Assembly (NCBI GenBank): GCA_016842085.1
Contig: JAEVEX010000061.1
Coordinates: 27,289 to 91,288, forward strand
Length of the DNA: 64,000 nucleotides
Source: Candidatus Thermoflexus tengchongensis
GTDB lineage: Bacteria; Chloroflexota; Anaerolineae; Thermoflexales; Thermoflexaceae
Direction of reading: 5' to 3'
Shown here in pieces: positions 7,976 through 18,465 of the stretch. Each line of letters starts with the position of its first letter. Positions within the stretch are counted from its first letter, which is position 1. The notes beneath the pieces were generated by a model. The model was not told the origin of the DNA. It made no database searches and was given only the letters and a program-made list of their open reading frames with translations. The translations under genes were made by a program, and so were the position numbers.

Positions 7976-9979
7976 TCACCCTGATGAGCTGGAGGACAGC
8001 AGCCGTTGGGCCTCCTTCAGCGCCTCCGGCTCCCCGATCAGAACCGCCTGGTCTCCAGGTTGAAGGATCAGACGACCGTTTGGGATCAGAGAGAAGGACT
8101 TCCGCCGGACCACAGCGATCCGGCATCCGGATGGCCATGGGATTTCGCCCAGCGGCCGTCCGACGGCCGGCGAATCCGCTTCCACGGGGACTTCGATGAT
8201 CTCCACGCCGCTCAAGGCGCGCAACCGGATCTGGTCCAGGCGATGCTGCAGCAGGCGCTTCCGGGCCAGGGCCAGATCATACGCCCGCACCACTTCCTCC
8301 CGCCGCACGATCCCGATCACCCGCTGAGGATCTTCCCGGCTTACCACAGGAACCTGCCCGATATCCCATGCGCCCATCCGCCGGACAGCCTCCGCCATGC
8401 TTTCATCGGGGAACACCGTAATCACAGGGCGCCTGGCGATCCGATCCACCAGCTCCTCAGACCGCCCATCCATCAAGGCCGTTTCCAGTTCCCGCAGGGT
8501 CACGATCCCCCACAGCTGCCCCTCGGGGGTTTCCACGATGGCCGTTCGCCGCCGATGCTGGGTGAGGACCTCCAGCGCTGCCTCCACAGTCATCTCCCGA
8601 GGGATCCGAACGACGCTGGGGTTCATGACCTCTTCCACCCGGATTCCCTCCATGACATCCACATCGCGTCCCCGGGAGAGACGAAGGCCCCGTCGGCGCA
8701 GGGCCTCGGTATACAGGCTGCCCGGCTGCAATGGTTCGCTCAGGATTGTGCTGAGGCCCACGGCGGCCATCAGTGGAAGGATGATCCGGTAGTCCCGGGT
8801 CATCTCAAAAAGTAGCAGGGTGGCGGTGAATGGAGCGCGCACCGCTCCCGCCAGCACCGCCGCCATCGCGACCATGGCATAGGCCGAGGGAGGGGCGACC
8901 CAGGCCGGGATCAGGTCATTCAGGAACGCTCCATATCCGTATCCCAGCATCGCCCCGATGAACAGGGCTGGGGCGAACACGCCGCCCACAAATCCGGCGG
9001 CCAGCGAGAACGGCGTCAGGATCATCTTGAGGAACATCAGCGTCAGGGCCAGCTCCGGGCGCCAGGGCTCCCCCTGCAACACGGCTTCGATGGTGGAATA
9101 GCCGACCCCCAGCGCCTGGGGCGCAACCAGCCCGATCAGGCCCAGGATGAACCCGGCGACAGGCGTTTGGATCCAGTCCGGGAAAGGCAGGCGGCCTGCG
9201 GCTTCCCGCATCCCATAAAGCAACCGGATGTAAACCACAGCGATCAGCCCGGCCGCCAGACCGAGGATCAGATACAGCGGAAGCTCGAGGGGATGACGGA
9301 ATGTGTAGGCCGGCACGTCGAAAGCCGGATGAGGCCCCAGGAAAATCTGGGCAATCAGAGCGGCGGCCACTGCGGCCAGAACCAGGGCCGTGATCGGGGC
9401 GGCAGCGAATTCCCCCAGCAGGATCTCCGTGGCGAAGAGAACCCCTGCGATCGGCGCGTTGAAAGCGGCGGCGATCCCCCCGGCCGCGCCAGCAGCCACC
9501 AGCAGGCGCATGGAATCCTCGGAAATCCGCAATCGCTGACCCAGAGCCGATCCCAGGTTCGCCCCGATCTGGACGCTGGGATCCTCCGGCCCGACGGAGG
9601 CTCCCACGCTGATGGAGAGGATGGCCGCCAGGATCCTCCCGGGGATTTTCCAGTAAGGAAGACGCCCGCCCGCGGTGGCGATGGCCAGGATCAGGCTGGC
9701 AACTCCGGGCATCTCCTCCCGCTCCCGGGATATGCGGAGGATGGCCACAACGGCAAGCCCGCCGAACATGGGGATAAGAGCCTGGATCCATCCCCCGGAT
9801 GGCCAGAGGGAGGCAAGGGCGTAGAGTTCCTGAGATAACCCCTCCACCGCGCGGCGGAAGAGGACCACGCCGATCCCGGCCCCGAGGCCGATGGCGGAGG
9901 CCAGGATCAGGGTGAAGGCATTTTCGGAGAGATGGATTCGGAGACGATGCCAGCGAAGCCATCCCATCATATCCTTCAC
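7976..9979 (-). CDS. ClC-family chloride channel/transporter with CBS pair and TrkA-C domain
   Basis: The 667-residue membrane protein has a ClC core (about residues 15-420), a CBS pair (about 440-555) and a C-terminal TrkA_C/RCK_C-like domain (about 580-660). The gating-Glu region reads SVGPEDPSVQIGANLGS in place of the usual GREGP, and the first selectivity motif (GSGIP) seems replaced by EMPGVASL. FNAPIAGVLFATEILLGEF matches the core. CBS and TrkA-C parts suggest nucleotide control. ATG 9979 overlaps the lgt stop (ATGA). It may be an H+/Cl- antiporter or fluoride/anion channel variant. Confidence 0.88.
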   Translation of the reverse strand: MKDMMGWLRWHRLRIHLSENAFTLILASAIGLGAGIGVVLFRRAVEGLSQELYALASLWPSGGWIQALIPMFGGLAVVAILRISREREEMPGVASLILAIATAGGRLPYWKIPGRILAAILSISVGASVGPEDPSVQIGANLGSALGQRLRISEDSMRLLVAAGAAGGIAAAFNAPIAGVLFATEILLGEFAAAPITALVLAAVAAALIAQIFLGPHPAFDVPAYTFRHPLELPLYLILGLAAGLIAVVYIRLLYGMREAAGRLPFPDWIQTPVAGFILGLIGLVAPQALGVGYSTIEAVLQGEPWRPELALTLMFLKMILTPFSLAAGFVGGVFAPALFIGAMLGYGYGAFLNDLIPAWVAPPSAYAMVAMAAVLAGAVRAPFTATLLLFEMTRDYRIILPLMAAVGLSTILSEPLQPGSLYTEALRRRGLRLSRGRDVDVMEGIRVEEVMNPSVVRIPREMTVEAALEVLTQHRRRTAIVETPEGQLWGIVTLRELETALMDGRSEELVDRIARRPVITVFPDESMAEAVRRMGAWDIGQVPVVSREDPQRVIGIVRREEVVRAYDLALARKRLLQHRLDQIRLRALSGVEIIEVPVEADSPAVGRPLGEIPWPSGCRIAVVRRKSFSLIPNGRLILQPGDQAVLIGEPEALKEAQRLLSSSSSG

Positions 9980-10878
9980 GCCTTTGGGCTCCCCGCCTGG
10001 GATTCCGACCAGCCGATCTCCGCTTCGGGGCCGCCCCCTGCTTTCCGGAGACGGGCAGAGAGGCGGTTCCGGATCAGGATCGCCAGCCCGGCCGCCAGGG
10101 CGATCAGGGAGAAGACCTGGGCGGCAGCGATGTTCCCCAGTTTCCAGGCATCCGGTCGCAGGGTCTCAATCCAGAGACGTCCCACCGGATACCAGATCAG
10201 ATAAAGGGCGAAGAGATCGCCCTCCCGCAATCGATGGCCGAGCCGCCGGCTTACGTTGAACAGGATCAGGAACCCGATGGTGTTCCACAGCGACTCATAC
10301 AGGAACACCGGATGGAAGCGCGTCTCCGGCGGCAGCGTCAGATGCTGAGGCAATCGATGCTCCAGGGCGATGGGGATCCCCCAGGGCAGCGTGGTGGGCG
10401 GGCCGTAAAGCTCCTGATTGAAGAAATTCCCCCAGCGGCCGATGGCCTGGCCCACCAGGATCGAGGGCGCCGTGATGTCCAGCCAGCGCCAGATGGCGAG
10501 GCGGTGCCGGTAGGCATACAGGAAGAAGCCCGCCAGCCCGCCGATCAGGGCACCGTAGATGGCCAGCCCCCCCTCCCAGATGTAAAGGATCTTGATGGGG
10601 TTCTCCCGGTAATAGGACCATCCGACGGCGCCCTCGGGGTTGGAAAACACCTCGGGGTTGGAAAACACATGGTAAAGACGGGCGCCGATCAGACCCAAGA
10701 TGAAGACAACCAGCAGGCCGTCCCACACGTGATCGGGGTTCTCCCCACGCCGGCGAGCCTCCGCGGCGGCCAGCCAGGCACCGAGCAGGATCCCGATCAT
10801 CAACAGAAGGCCATAGGCCCGGATGGCGAAGTTGCCCACACACAGGATCGCTCCCGTCGTTCCCGGCGGACAGAACAT
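9976..10878 (-). CDS. lgt: prolipoprotein diacylglyceryl transferase
   Basis: Transfers a diacylglyceryl group from phosphatidylglycerol to the lipobox Cys of prolipoproteins in the cytoplasmic membrane. The 300-residue product has about seven membrane helices, the signature GRWGNFFNQELYG, the catalytic-region GGLAIYGALIGG and FHPVFLYES. A VFSNPE motif is duplicated in tandem in an exposed loop, caused by an 18-bp DNA duplication at 10633-10668. ATG 10878 follows GGGAGGTCTCT. It is the first gene of the lgt - ClC - cytochrome - glycosyltransferase operon. Predicted lipoproteins encoded nearby (M28 peptidase, 37553 gene) are possible substrates. Confidence 0.95.
   Translation of the reverse strand: MFCPPGTTGAILCVGNFAIRAYGLLLMIGILLGAWLAAAEARRRGENPDHVWDGLLVVFILGLIGARLYHVFSNPEVFSNPEGAVGWSYYRENPIKILYIWEGGLAIYGALIGGLAGFFLYAYRHRLAIWRWLDITAPSILVGQAIGRWGNFFNQELYGPPTTLPWGIPIALEHRLPQHLTLPPETRFHPVFLYESLWNTIGFLILFNVSRRLGHRLREGDLFALYLIWYPVGRLWIETLRPDAWKLGNIAAAQVFSLIALAAGLAILIRNRLSARLRKAGGGPEAEIGWSESQAGSPKA
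10633..10668. repeat. 18-bp perfect tandem duplication inside lgt
   Basis: The unit CTCGGGGTTGGAAAACAC occurs twice back to back and encodes the repeated VFSNPE hexapeptide on the minus strand. It keeps the frame, so the gene should remain functional. Confidence 0.9.
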
Positions 10879-10919
10879 AGAGACCTCCCGACAGGGATCA
10901 GATCGACTGCATCTTCCCC

Positions 10920-10925
10920 ATTATA
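10920..10925 (-). promoter_or_regulatory. -10 box of the lgt operon
   Basis: The minus strand reads GAACTATAATGGGG with a perfect TATAAT 42 bases before the lgt ATG. The -35 region 17 bases upstream (GGTCAT) is weak; a TTGAGG lies 21 bases upstream. Either a weak -35 or activator help is likely. Confidence 0.5.
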
Positions 10926-11163
10926 GTTCATGGCCTCACGGGATGACCTCAAGGGCCACCATCAGTCCGCCGACCAGGGCGGGCAGGCCGTTACTGTTCA
11001 GGCTAAAATAGGTAAGACATCCGCCGCTTGCTTTCCTGATCCAGGCCCGGCGGCGGACATGCTGAGAACCATGGAACGGGCATAAATCCCAGCGGGATTT
11101 ACAGCACGCCTGGCACCCACGGAGATCAGAACCATCGCGCTTCTGGATCCTCAGGAGGCATCC

Positions 11164-11658
11164 ATGCTTCGCACCCGATGTCCCTATTGTGGCCGGCCCT
11201 TCTCCATTTCCCGGGAGGAGGCCGGGACGATCCTGGCCCACGCGCTGGCGGCGAATGCCCGCTATGGCGTCCGCGAGTGCCCCTTCTGCCGCCGGATCGT
11301 CAAGATCGGGCTGGCGGAGCTCCGTCGGGCAGCCCCAGTTCTGATCGAAGCTCCTGCCCGGGCGGAGACGGAGGCAGAAGCCCTGGGCGCACCTGCCACT
11401 TCCCTGGAGCCGACACCCGCTTCCGAGGAGAAAGCAGCTGGGGAAACCGCAGCTCCAGAACCGCCCGTTCCCTCGATCGCGGAACCCTCCTCGCTGGAGC
11501 AATCCACCGAACCCCCTCCCCGGCGGCGCGGAAAGCGGGCGAAAGCGGAAGAGGCTACGCCATCCGCACCCCGGCGGACCCGGGCGCGCCCCGCGGCGAC
11601 TTCCTCGGAGGAGGGAAAATCCGAACGTCCCCGGCGATCCAGGAAGCAGAAAGAGTGA
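11164..11658 (+). CDS. small zinc-ribbon protein with disordered tail
   Basis: A 164-residue protein. The first 55 residues hold two CxxC pairs (CPYCGRPF and CPFCRRIV) that should form a zinc ribbon. The rest (about 60-164) is Ala/Pro/Glu-rich, then Arg/Lys-rich (PPPRRRGKRAK, RPRRSRKQKE), likely disordered and able to bind nucleic acid or anionic surfaces. AGGAGG precedes ATG 11164. The aldolase gene follows after 24 bp, so they are probably one transcript. Function unknown. Confidence 0.75.
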   Translation: MLRTRCPYCGRPFSISREEAGTILAHALAANARYGVRECPFCRRIVKIGLAELRRAAPVLIEAPARAETEAEALGAPATSLEPTPASEEKAAGETAAPEPPVPSIAEPSSLEQSTEPPPRRRGKRAKAEEATPSAPRRTRARPAATSSEEGKSERPRRSRKQKE

Positions 11659-11682
11659 TCACAACCCGAAGGAGGCAATCGC

Positions 11683-13095
11683 ATGAGCGAGGGGCGAAGT
11701 CTTCTCCAGCACCCGAAGTGGAGCAAAGCCATGACCCTGAAGGACAACCGGGTGGAGGTGCGGGATCTCGCCTGGATCCGGCAGGAAGGGATCGATACGC
11801 TGGTCCGCCAGGCGGTCTTCGGGAGCCCGGCGGAGAAAGCGGAGGCCCGCGGATGGATCTTCCGCATCGGCGAGGCCCTGGGGATTATGCCGGCATCCAT
11901 CCATGAGCTCTACGCCGCGCGGGGTCGGGGCGAGATCCCCCCTACCTTTACCGTGCCCGCCATGAACCTGCGGGGGATGACCTACGAGATGGCCCGGGCG
12001 GCTTTCCGGGCCGCCCTTCGCCTGGATGCCGGCGCGATCGTTTTCGAGATCGCCCGCAGCGAGATCGGTTACACCGATCAGCGGCCGGAGGAATACGCCG
12101 CGGTGATCACCGCCGCGGCGATCAAGGAGGGGTTCCGCGGGCCGCTCTTCCTCCAGGGCGATCACTTCCAGGTCTCCGCCAAGGCCTACGCCAAAGACCC
12201 CGAGCGCGAACTCCAGGCCGTGCGGGATCTCACCGCCGAGGCCGTCGCGGCCGGCTTCCTCAACATTGATATCGACACCTCCACCCTGGTGGACCTCTCA
12301 AAGCCCACCCTGGACGAACAGCAGCGGCTGAATTACACCCTGTGCGCCGAGCTGACCCGCTACATCCGCTCCATCGAGCCGCCCGGCGTCACGATCTCCG
12401 TGGGCGGGGAGATCGGGGAAGTGGGCGGGAAGAACAGCACGGTGGAAGAGCTGCGGGCCTTCATGGATGGCTACCGCCGACATCTGGGCGATGCGGTGGG
12501 GATCAGCAAGATCAGCGTGCAGACCGGCACCACCCACGGCGGGGTGGTGCTGCCGGATGGGCGGCTGGCCCAGGTGGCCATCGACTTCGATACCCTCCGG
12601 GCTCTTTCCCGGGCGGCGCGCCTGGAATACGGCCTGGCGGGCGCGGTGCAGCATGGGGCCAGCACCCTGCCGGAGGAGGCTTTCAACAAGTTCGTGGAAT
12701 GCGAGGCCTGCGAAGTCCACCTGGCGACCGGCTTCCAGAACCTGGTCTTCGATATGCTGCCCGCGGCCTTCCGGGAGGAGATCTACGCCTACCTGCGGGC
12801 GCACCACGCGGATGAGTGGAAGCCCGGGGAGACCGAGGAGCAGTTCTACTATAAGGCCCGCAAGCGGGCGTGGGGACCGTTCAAGCAGGCGTTCTGGGAA
12901 TTGCCCGAGGAGGTCCGGGGCCCGATCCGCGAGGCGCTCGAAGCCCGCTTCGCGTTGCTTTTTGAGCGGCTTGCGGTGGCCGGCACGCGGGAGCTGGTCG
13001 CCCAATGGGTGCGGCCGATCCCCTTCCCCCGTGCAGCGCCAGCAGCCCCGGAGCCCCGCCCCTCTCAGGAAGAGGTGGAGGGCCTGGCGGATTGA
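11683..13095 (+). CDS. class II fructose-bisphosphate aldolase-family protein
   Basis: A 470-residue cytoplasmic protein, longer than typical Fba (about 300). Recognisable blocks: VPAMNLRGMTYEMARAAFRA, the metal/substrate region FLQGDHFQ (Asp160, His161 by my count), NIDIDTSTLVD, the zinc-ligand region GGEIGEVGGK, and TGTTHGG for phosphate binding. Near the end, QHGASTLPEEAF resembles the conserved HG(A/G)S segment. A long N-terminal helical segment (1-85) and a C-terminal helical tail are extra. It could be a true glycolytic aldolase of a divergent subgroup or a tagatose-bisphosphate-like enzyme. The ATG has AAGGAGG upstream. Confidence 0.8.
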   Translation: MSEGRSLLQHPKWSKAMTLKDNRVEVRDLAWIRQEGIDTLVRQAVFGSPAEKAEARGWIFRIGEALGIMPASIHELYAARGRGEIPPTFTVPAMNLRGMTYEMARAAFRAALRLDAGAIVFEIARSEIGYTDQRPEEYAAVITAAAIKEGFRGPLFLQGDHFQVSAKAYAKDPERELQAVRDLTAEAVAAGFLNIDIDTSTLVDLSKPTLDEQQRLNYTLCAELTRYIRSIEPPGVTISVGGEIGEVGGKNSTVEELRAFMDGYRRHLGDAVGISKISVQTGTTHGGVVLPDGRLAQVAIDFDTLRALSRAARLEYGLAGAVQHGASTLPEEAFNKFVECEACEVHLATGFQNLVFDMLPAAFREEIYAYLRAHHADEWKPGETEEQFYYKARKRAWGPFKQAFWELPEEVRGPIREALEARFALLFERLAVAGTRELVAQWVRPIPFPRAAPAAPEPRPSQEEVEGLAD

Positions 13096-13105
13096 TGGGG
13101 TTTCC

Positions 13106-13146
13106 GGGTTGTGGGATGGGCAGCAACGCCACCCATCCCACAACCC
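13106..13146. terminator. 15-bp perfect hairpin between convergent genes
   Basis: Arms 13106-13120 and 13132-13146 pair perfectly with an 11-base loop, 10 bases after the aldolase stop and 7 bases before the minus-strand EamA stop. The position suits a two-way terminator, though T-tracts are poor. Confidence 0.7.
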
Positions 13147-13152
13147 CCTTCC

Positions 13153-14085
13153 TCAGCGACCGGCGCGGGCGGCCCAGAGGCCGGCACCGATGATCAAAGC
13201 CCCTCCGATGAAGTGCGAGAGGCCCAGGGATTCCCCCAGCAGGAAGTGCCCTAACAGCGCCCCATAGATCGGCAGGGTATTGTAGAACATCATGGCACCC
13301 CCGGGGCCCAGCCGGCGCACGCCCTCGTTCCAGGCGAGAAAGCCCAGCACCGTCGGGGCGACCCCGATGTAGAGCACGGCCAGCGCGACCTCCGGACGCC
13401 AGCGGGGTGGAAGGGAGAGCTGCTCCACCAGCGCGGCGGGGATCAACAGCGGCAGGGCCAGGGCCATCGACAGGGCCGTGGTGGAGATCGCAGAGCGCCG
13501 GGCCATCACCTTCCGCCCCAGAACCGAGTAGATCCCCCACAGCGTGAGCGCCATCAGCACCAGCAGATCCCCGAGATTGCCGTGGAAGGTTTCCCGGAAC
13601 GTCCTTTCGCCGTTGGAGATCACCAGGATCACCCCGAGGAGCCCCAGGAGGGCAGCGGTCAGCTGGCGGGAAGTCAGGGGTTCCCGGATCATAAGGGCGG
13701 CGAGCAGGCCGGTGATCAGCGGCCCCAGGCCGTTGATCAGGGTGGCGTTCACCGCAGTGGTGTAACGCAGGCCCCAGTAGAGCGTGGGGGCGAAGAGCGC
13801 CACGCCAGCCAGGGCCATCGCGAGGAGAAACGGCATATCGGCTCCTGGACGCCGCTCCTCGGGAGGCCGGGACCGGAGCAGCCATCCGAAGCAGAGCGTG
13901 GCGATGAGAAACCGGAGGGCCGACAATGTCAGCGGGCCGATGCTATCGCGCAGCCACCGCCCCAGCGTCATATTCGTGGCCCAGGTGAAGGTGGCCAGAT
14001 TGACCAGGAGCATCCCGATCCAGATCGATTCTCCGGCGCCCAGCATCCACAGCTTCCGGGAGATCCCTGCTTTCGCTGGCTCCAT
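13153..14085 (-). CDS. EamA-family (DMT) transporter
   Basis: A 310-residue inner-membrane protein with about ten helices in two EamA repeats (VNLATFTWATNMTLGRWL at the start of repeat one, LGDLLVLMALTLWGIYSVLG at repeat two). The substrate is unknown. The chosen ATG 14085 is preceded by GGAGGAGGCGGAG; an ATG 21 codons upstream lacks a site. It runs convergently with the aldolase gene and downstream of a two-component system on the same strand, with a 217-bp gap. Confidence 0.85.
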   Translation of the reverse strand: MEPAKAGISRKLWMLGAGESIWIGMLLVNLATFTWATNMTLGRWLRDSIGPLTLSALRFLIATLCFGWLLRSRPPEERRPGADMPFLLAMALAGVALFAPTLYWGLRYTTAVNATLINGLGPLITGLLAALMIREPLTSRQLTAALLGLLGVILVISNGERTFRETFHGNLGDLLVLMALTLWGIYSVLGRKVMARRSAISTTALSMALALPLLIPAALVEQLSLPPRWRPEVALAVLYIGVAPTVLGFLAWNEGVRRLGPGGAMMFYNTLPIYGALLGHFLLGESLGLSHFIGGALIIGAGLWAARAGR

Positions 14086-14302
14086 CTCCGCCTCCTCCCT
14101 GCTGGATCGTTTCCACCCGGGGGCCGGATGGGATGCTTTCGGCGTCATGCCCAGCCCTCAGACGCTCCGTTTTCCCTCATTCCGGCCCTTCGAGCTATGG
14201 CGAGAGACCATCCCGCTCCCCGGACGGAAGACGAACGGCGCATGCCCTGAGAACATGGATAAAGATCCAGCTCCTACCCTGGGGGGAAGCCGCCGGAATA
14301 TT

Positions 14303-15409
14303 TCACCCCTCCTCCGAAACCGCGGGCAGGGTGAACACGAAGCGGGCGCCCCGCCCGGGCTCGCTGAAGGCCTGAATGCGGCCGCCGTGGGCCTCCACCG
14401 CATGGCGGGCGATGGCCAGCCCGAGGCCACTGCCACCGCCTCCCCGGTGGCGATCCCGGCGATAGAAACGTTCAAAGATCCGGGGGAGATCCTCCGGCGG
14501 GATCCCGGGCCCGGTGTCAGACACCTCGATCGCCACCCATTCTCCCTCCGACCAGGCCCGCACCCGTACCTCACCGCGGGGCGGCGTGAACCGGATGGCA
14601 TTGTCCAGAAGGTTCCCCAGCGCGCGTCCGGCCCACTCCGGATCCGCCCACACCCGAAGGCCTTCGGGAAGATCCAGCTGAACGGTTAAGCCCCTGGCCT
14701 GCCACAGGGGAGCGAACCGCTCGACCCAGCTCTGAACCCAGGGGCGGACCTCCAGGGCTTCATAAGCCAGGGGCCATTCCCCGGCCTCCAGACGGGCCAG
14801 ATCCAGCAATGTGTTGACCAGCCGGATCAGCCGATCCAGCTCCCCGGTCAGGCGCTCCCAGGAGGCTGGAAGAGGCTCCGCCGGTTTCAACTCGTCCAGC
14901 AACAGACGGATGGTGGTCAGCGGCGTCCGCAGGTCATGGGCGACGTTGGCCGTGAGCTCCCGCCGTGCCCGCTCGGCTTCCCGCTGACGGGTGATATCCA
15001 TCAGCGCCAGCCCCCAGCCGCCGGACCACACCCAGCTGGTGCCCAGCCACCAGCGATCCCTCCACCGGATCTCGGCCGTCCCCGTCGTGTTCAGGAGCGC
15101 CTCCAGTTCGGGGGAAGGGATCGCCTCCAGCAGGGCACGGCCTGGCCGGGCGTTCAGCTGCTCCACCGCCGGACGGTTCGCCCACAGGATCCGCTGATCC
15201 CGGTCGAGCAGAAGAAGCGCTTCCACCCCGCCCGGCTTCAATCCCTCCAGCCAGGCCGCCATGCGATCGCGCTCGGCTTCCAGCTCCCGGTGCGCTCGCC
15301 GCGCTTCCCGCAGCGCTTCCTCCAGCCGGCGTCGCTGACGCTCGAGGAAGACCAGACCGGCCAGCGCCCCAAGCAGAAGGATCCCCAGGACAGGCGTTAA
15401 CCATGACAT
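14303..15409 (-). CDS. sensor histidine kinase (PhoR-like)
   Basis: A 368-residue kinase: one N-terminal membrane helix (PVLGILLLGALAGLVFL), a short coiled coil, a PAS-like domain (about 60-145, LLLDRDQRILWANRP), the HisKA dimer helix with the phospho-accepting His in NVAHDLRTPL, and an HATPase_c domain with N-box NLLDNAIRF, G1 DTGPGIP, F-box FERFYR and G2 GSGLGLAI. With no extracytoplasmic loop it probably senses through PAS or the membrane. It pairs with the response regulator 118 bp upstream on the same strand. The signal is unknown; PhoR-type layout suggests phosphate or envelope stress. Confidence 0.92.
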   Translation of the reverse strand: MSWLTPVLGILLLGALAGLVFLERQRRRLEEALREARRAHRELEAERDRMAAWLEGLKPGGVEALLLLDRDQRILWANRPAVEQLNARPGRALLEAIPSPELEALLNTTGTAEIRWRDRWWLGTSWVWSGGWGLALMDITRQREAERARRELTANVAHDLRTPLTTIRLLLDELKPAEPLPASWERLTGELDRLIRLVNTLLDLARLEAGEWPLAYEALEVRPWVQSWVERFAPLWQARGLTVQLDLPEGLRVWADPEWAGRALGNLLDNAIRFTPPRGEVRVRAWSEGEWVAIEVSDTGPGIPPEDLPRIFERFYRRDRHRGGGGSGLGLAIARHAVEAHGGRIQAFSEPGRGARFVFTLPAVSEEG

Positions 15410-15527
15410 ATCCCTTCACCGTCGCCGGATCGCAAACAGGAGGCCCCGAGACGGCAGGTGAGAGACAAAATCATCCACCCCCCACCCATCCCCTCCCGGC
15501 ACCGCTCCACGGCCCGAGGATGCATGG

Positions 15528-16196
15528 TTAACCCTCAAAGCGATAACCGATCCCCCGCACCGTGACGATCCGCCGGGGGTGCGCGGGATCCTCCTCGATT
15601 TTCTCTCGAAGCCAGCGGATATGGGTGTCCACGGTCCGGGTATCCACGGGATGTTCCACCCCCCAGACCCGTTCGAGGAGGAAGGCGCGGCTCAGGACAC
15701 GGCCGCGGTTCTGGATCAGGGTGGCCAGGAGGTCGAATTCCTTGAGCGTGAGGCGAAGCTCCTGGCCGCCCTTATACGCCTTGCGGGCCAGCAGATCCAG
15801 GGTTAGATCCCCGGCGGTCAGCGTCGTCGCGGGGCGACCCCGGACCCGACGGAGGAGGGCCCGGACGCGGGCGATCAGCTCCCCGACGTGGAAGGGTTTC
15901 ACCACATAATCGTCGGCTCCCACCTCCAGCCCGATAATCCGATCCACCGGCCCGCTGCGAGCCGTGAGCATCAGGATGGGGACATCGCTTTCCTTGCGGA
16001 GGATCCGGCAGACCGAAAGGCCATCCAGTGTGGGCAGCATGATATCGAGAATGATCAGATCAGGCTGGATCGCACGGGCCAGCTCCAGCGCCTCCCCTCC
16101 GTCCCCTGCGGTGATCACCTCAAAACCCTCCCGTCGAAGCTGATCCGCCAGGGTCTCCCGCAACGACGGATCGTCCTCTACCAGCAACAGACGCAT
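15528..16196 (-). CDS. OmpR/PhoB-family response regulator
   Basis: A 222-residue DNA-binding regulator. The receiver domain (1-120) has acidic pocket EDD near the start, the phospho-acceptor Asp in [12 protein letters not shown], Thr in MLTAR and Lys in VVKPF. The C-terminal winged helix (about 130-220) has [20 protein letters not shown] and [14 protein letters not shown]. Partner of the kinase that follows it. Targets are unknown; the adjacent ABC permease gene is a plausible one. Confidence 0.94.
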   Translation of the reverse strand: MRLLLVEDDPSLRETLADQLRREGFEVITAGDGGEALELARAIQPDLIILDIMLPTLDGLSVCRILRKESDVPILMLTARSGPVDRIIGLEVGADDYVVKPFHVGELIARVRALLRRVRGRPATTLTAGDLTLDLLARKAYKGGQELRLTLKEFDLLATLIQNRGRVLSRAFLLERVWGVEHPVDTRTVDTHIRWLREKIEEDPAHPRRIVTVRGIGYRFEG

Positions 16197-16289
16197 CGTT
16201 CACCTCGCTACCAGCATGTGCACGCTCCGCAAGCTTCCAGGAGCAATCAGGACCGAAGCAGCAACCGGAGTTGGAACGGAAACCCCTCC

Positions 16290-16395
16290 CATAGATACCC
16301 GTTAGGGCTGTCGAAGCAGTCGGCAGAAGCTACCTGCAGGAGCCGCTTGAGCGGCGGCTTTAGTAGCGATGGCTCCAAGAGCCCCAGGAAGAGGT
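16290..16395. repeat. REP-like palindromic segment
   Basis: The 222-bp gap between the response regulator and the ABC permease gene has no gene. It holds overlapping inverted repeats, including GGAGCCGCTTGAGCGGC and GGCTCCAAGAGCC. The text CAGGAGCCGC...GCGATGG resembles REP elements of the GTAGGAGCGGCTTnAGCCGCGATGG kind. Only one degraded copy is visible in the window. Confidence 0.35.
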
Positions 16396-16418
16396 CAGCT
16401 ACGCAAATCCTGATGGAA

Positions 16419-18137
<1,719 letters not shown>

Positions 18138-18395
18138 CGATCAGGCTCCCTACCGTAAATAGGGTCCGGGCGAAGCGCCTTCCGCACCCCGTCCTGATCC
18201 TCCTGGGGATCTCCCCTTTCCTGCAGCCCGGCAGCCAAACTGCACAGGAGGGGATTCCCCGCGGCCACCGGGCCTTATCATGCCTCCCTCAGGGTGATCC
18301 CTCCAGCAGGCAAACCCGAATCATTTTAGCTCAGGGGAGCATTCCTCGTTACGGGGGGTGATCGATCGAAACGCCCCGTCGCAGACCGGGAACGC
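18138..18395. other. intergenic region upstream of the ABC permease and secD
   Basis: Divergent-gene spacer with no coding signal. A minus-strand TAAAAT (18323-18328) could be a -10 for the permease gene but would leave a leader of about 180 bases, and its -35 is weak. The secD promoter starts at 18396. Confidence 0.4.
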
Positions 18396-18424
18396 TTGCC
18401 TTTCACCCTGTCGCTTCCTATAAT
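18396..18424 (+). promoter_or_regulatory. sigma-70-type promoter of secDF
   Basis: TTGCCT at 18396-18401, a 17-base spacer and a perfect TATAAT at 18419-18424. The predicted transcript start (about 18431) leaves a leader of about 35 bases before the secD ATG at 18466 and excludes an earlier in-frame ATG at 18433 as the main start. Confidence 0.8.
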
Positions 18425-18465
18425 CAAACCGCTTGCTCAGATCCATCTTTGAGGATGAGAGGCCC

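Noticed and set aside
10981..11020. Promoter TTACTG...TAAAAT upstream of the zinc-ribbon gene
   Set aside because: The spacing between the two hexamers is only 7 bases.
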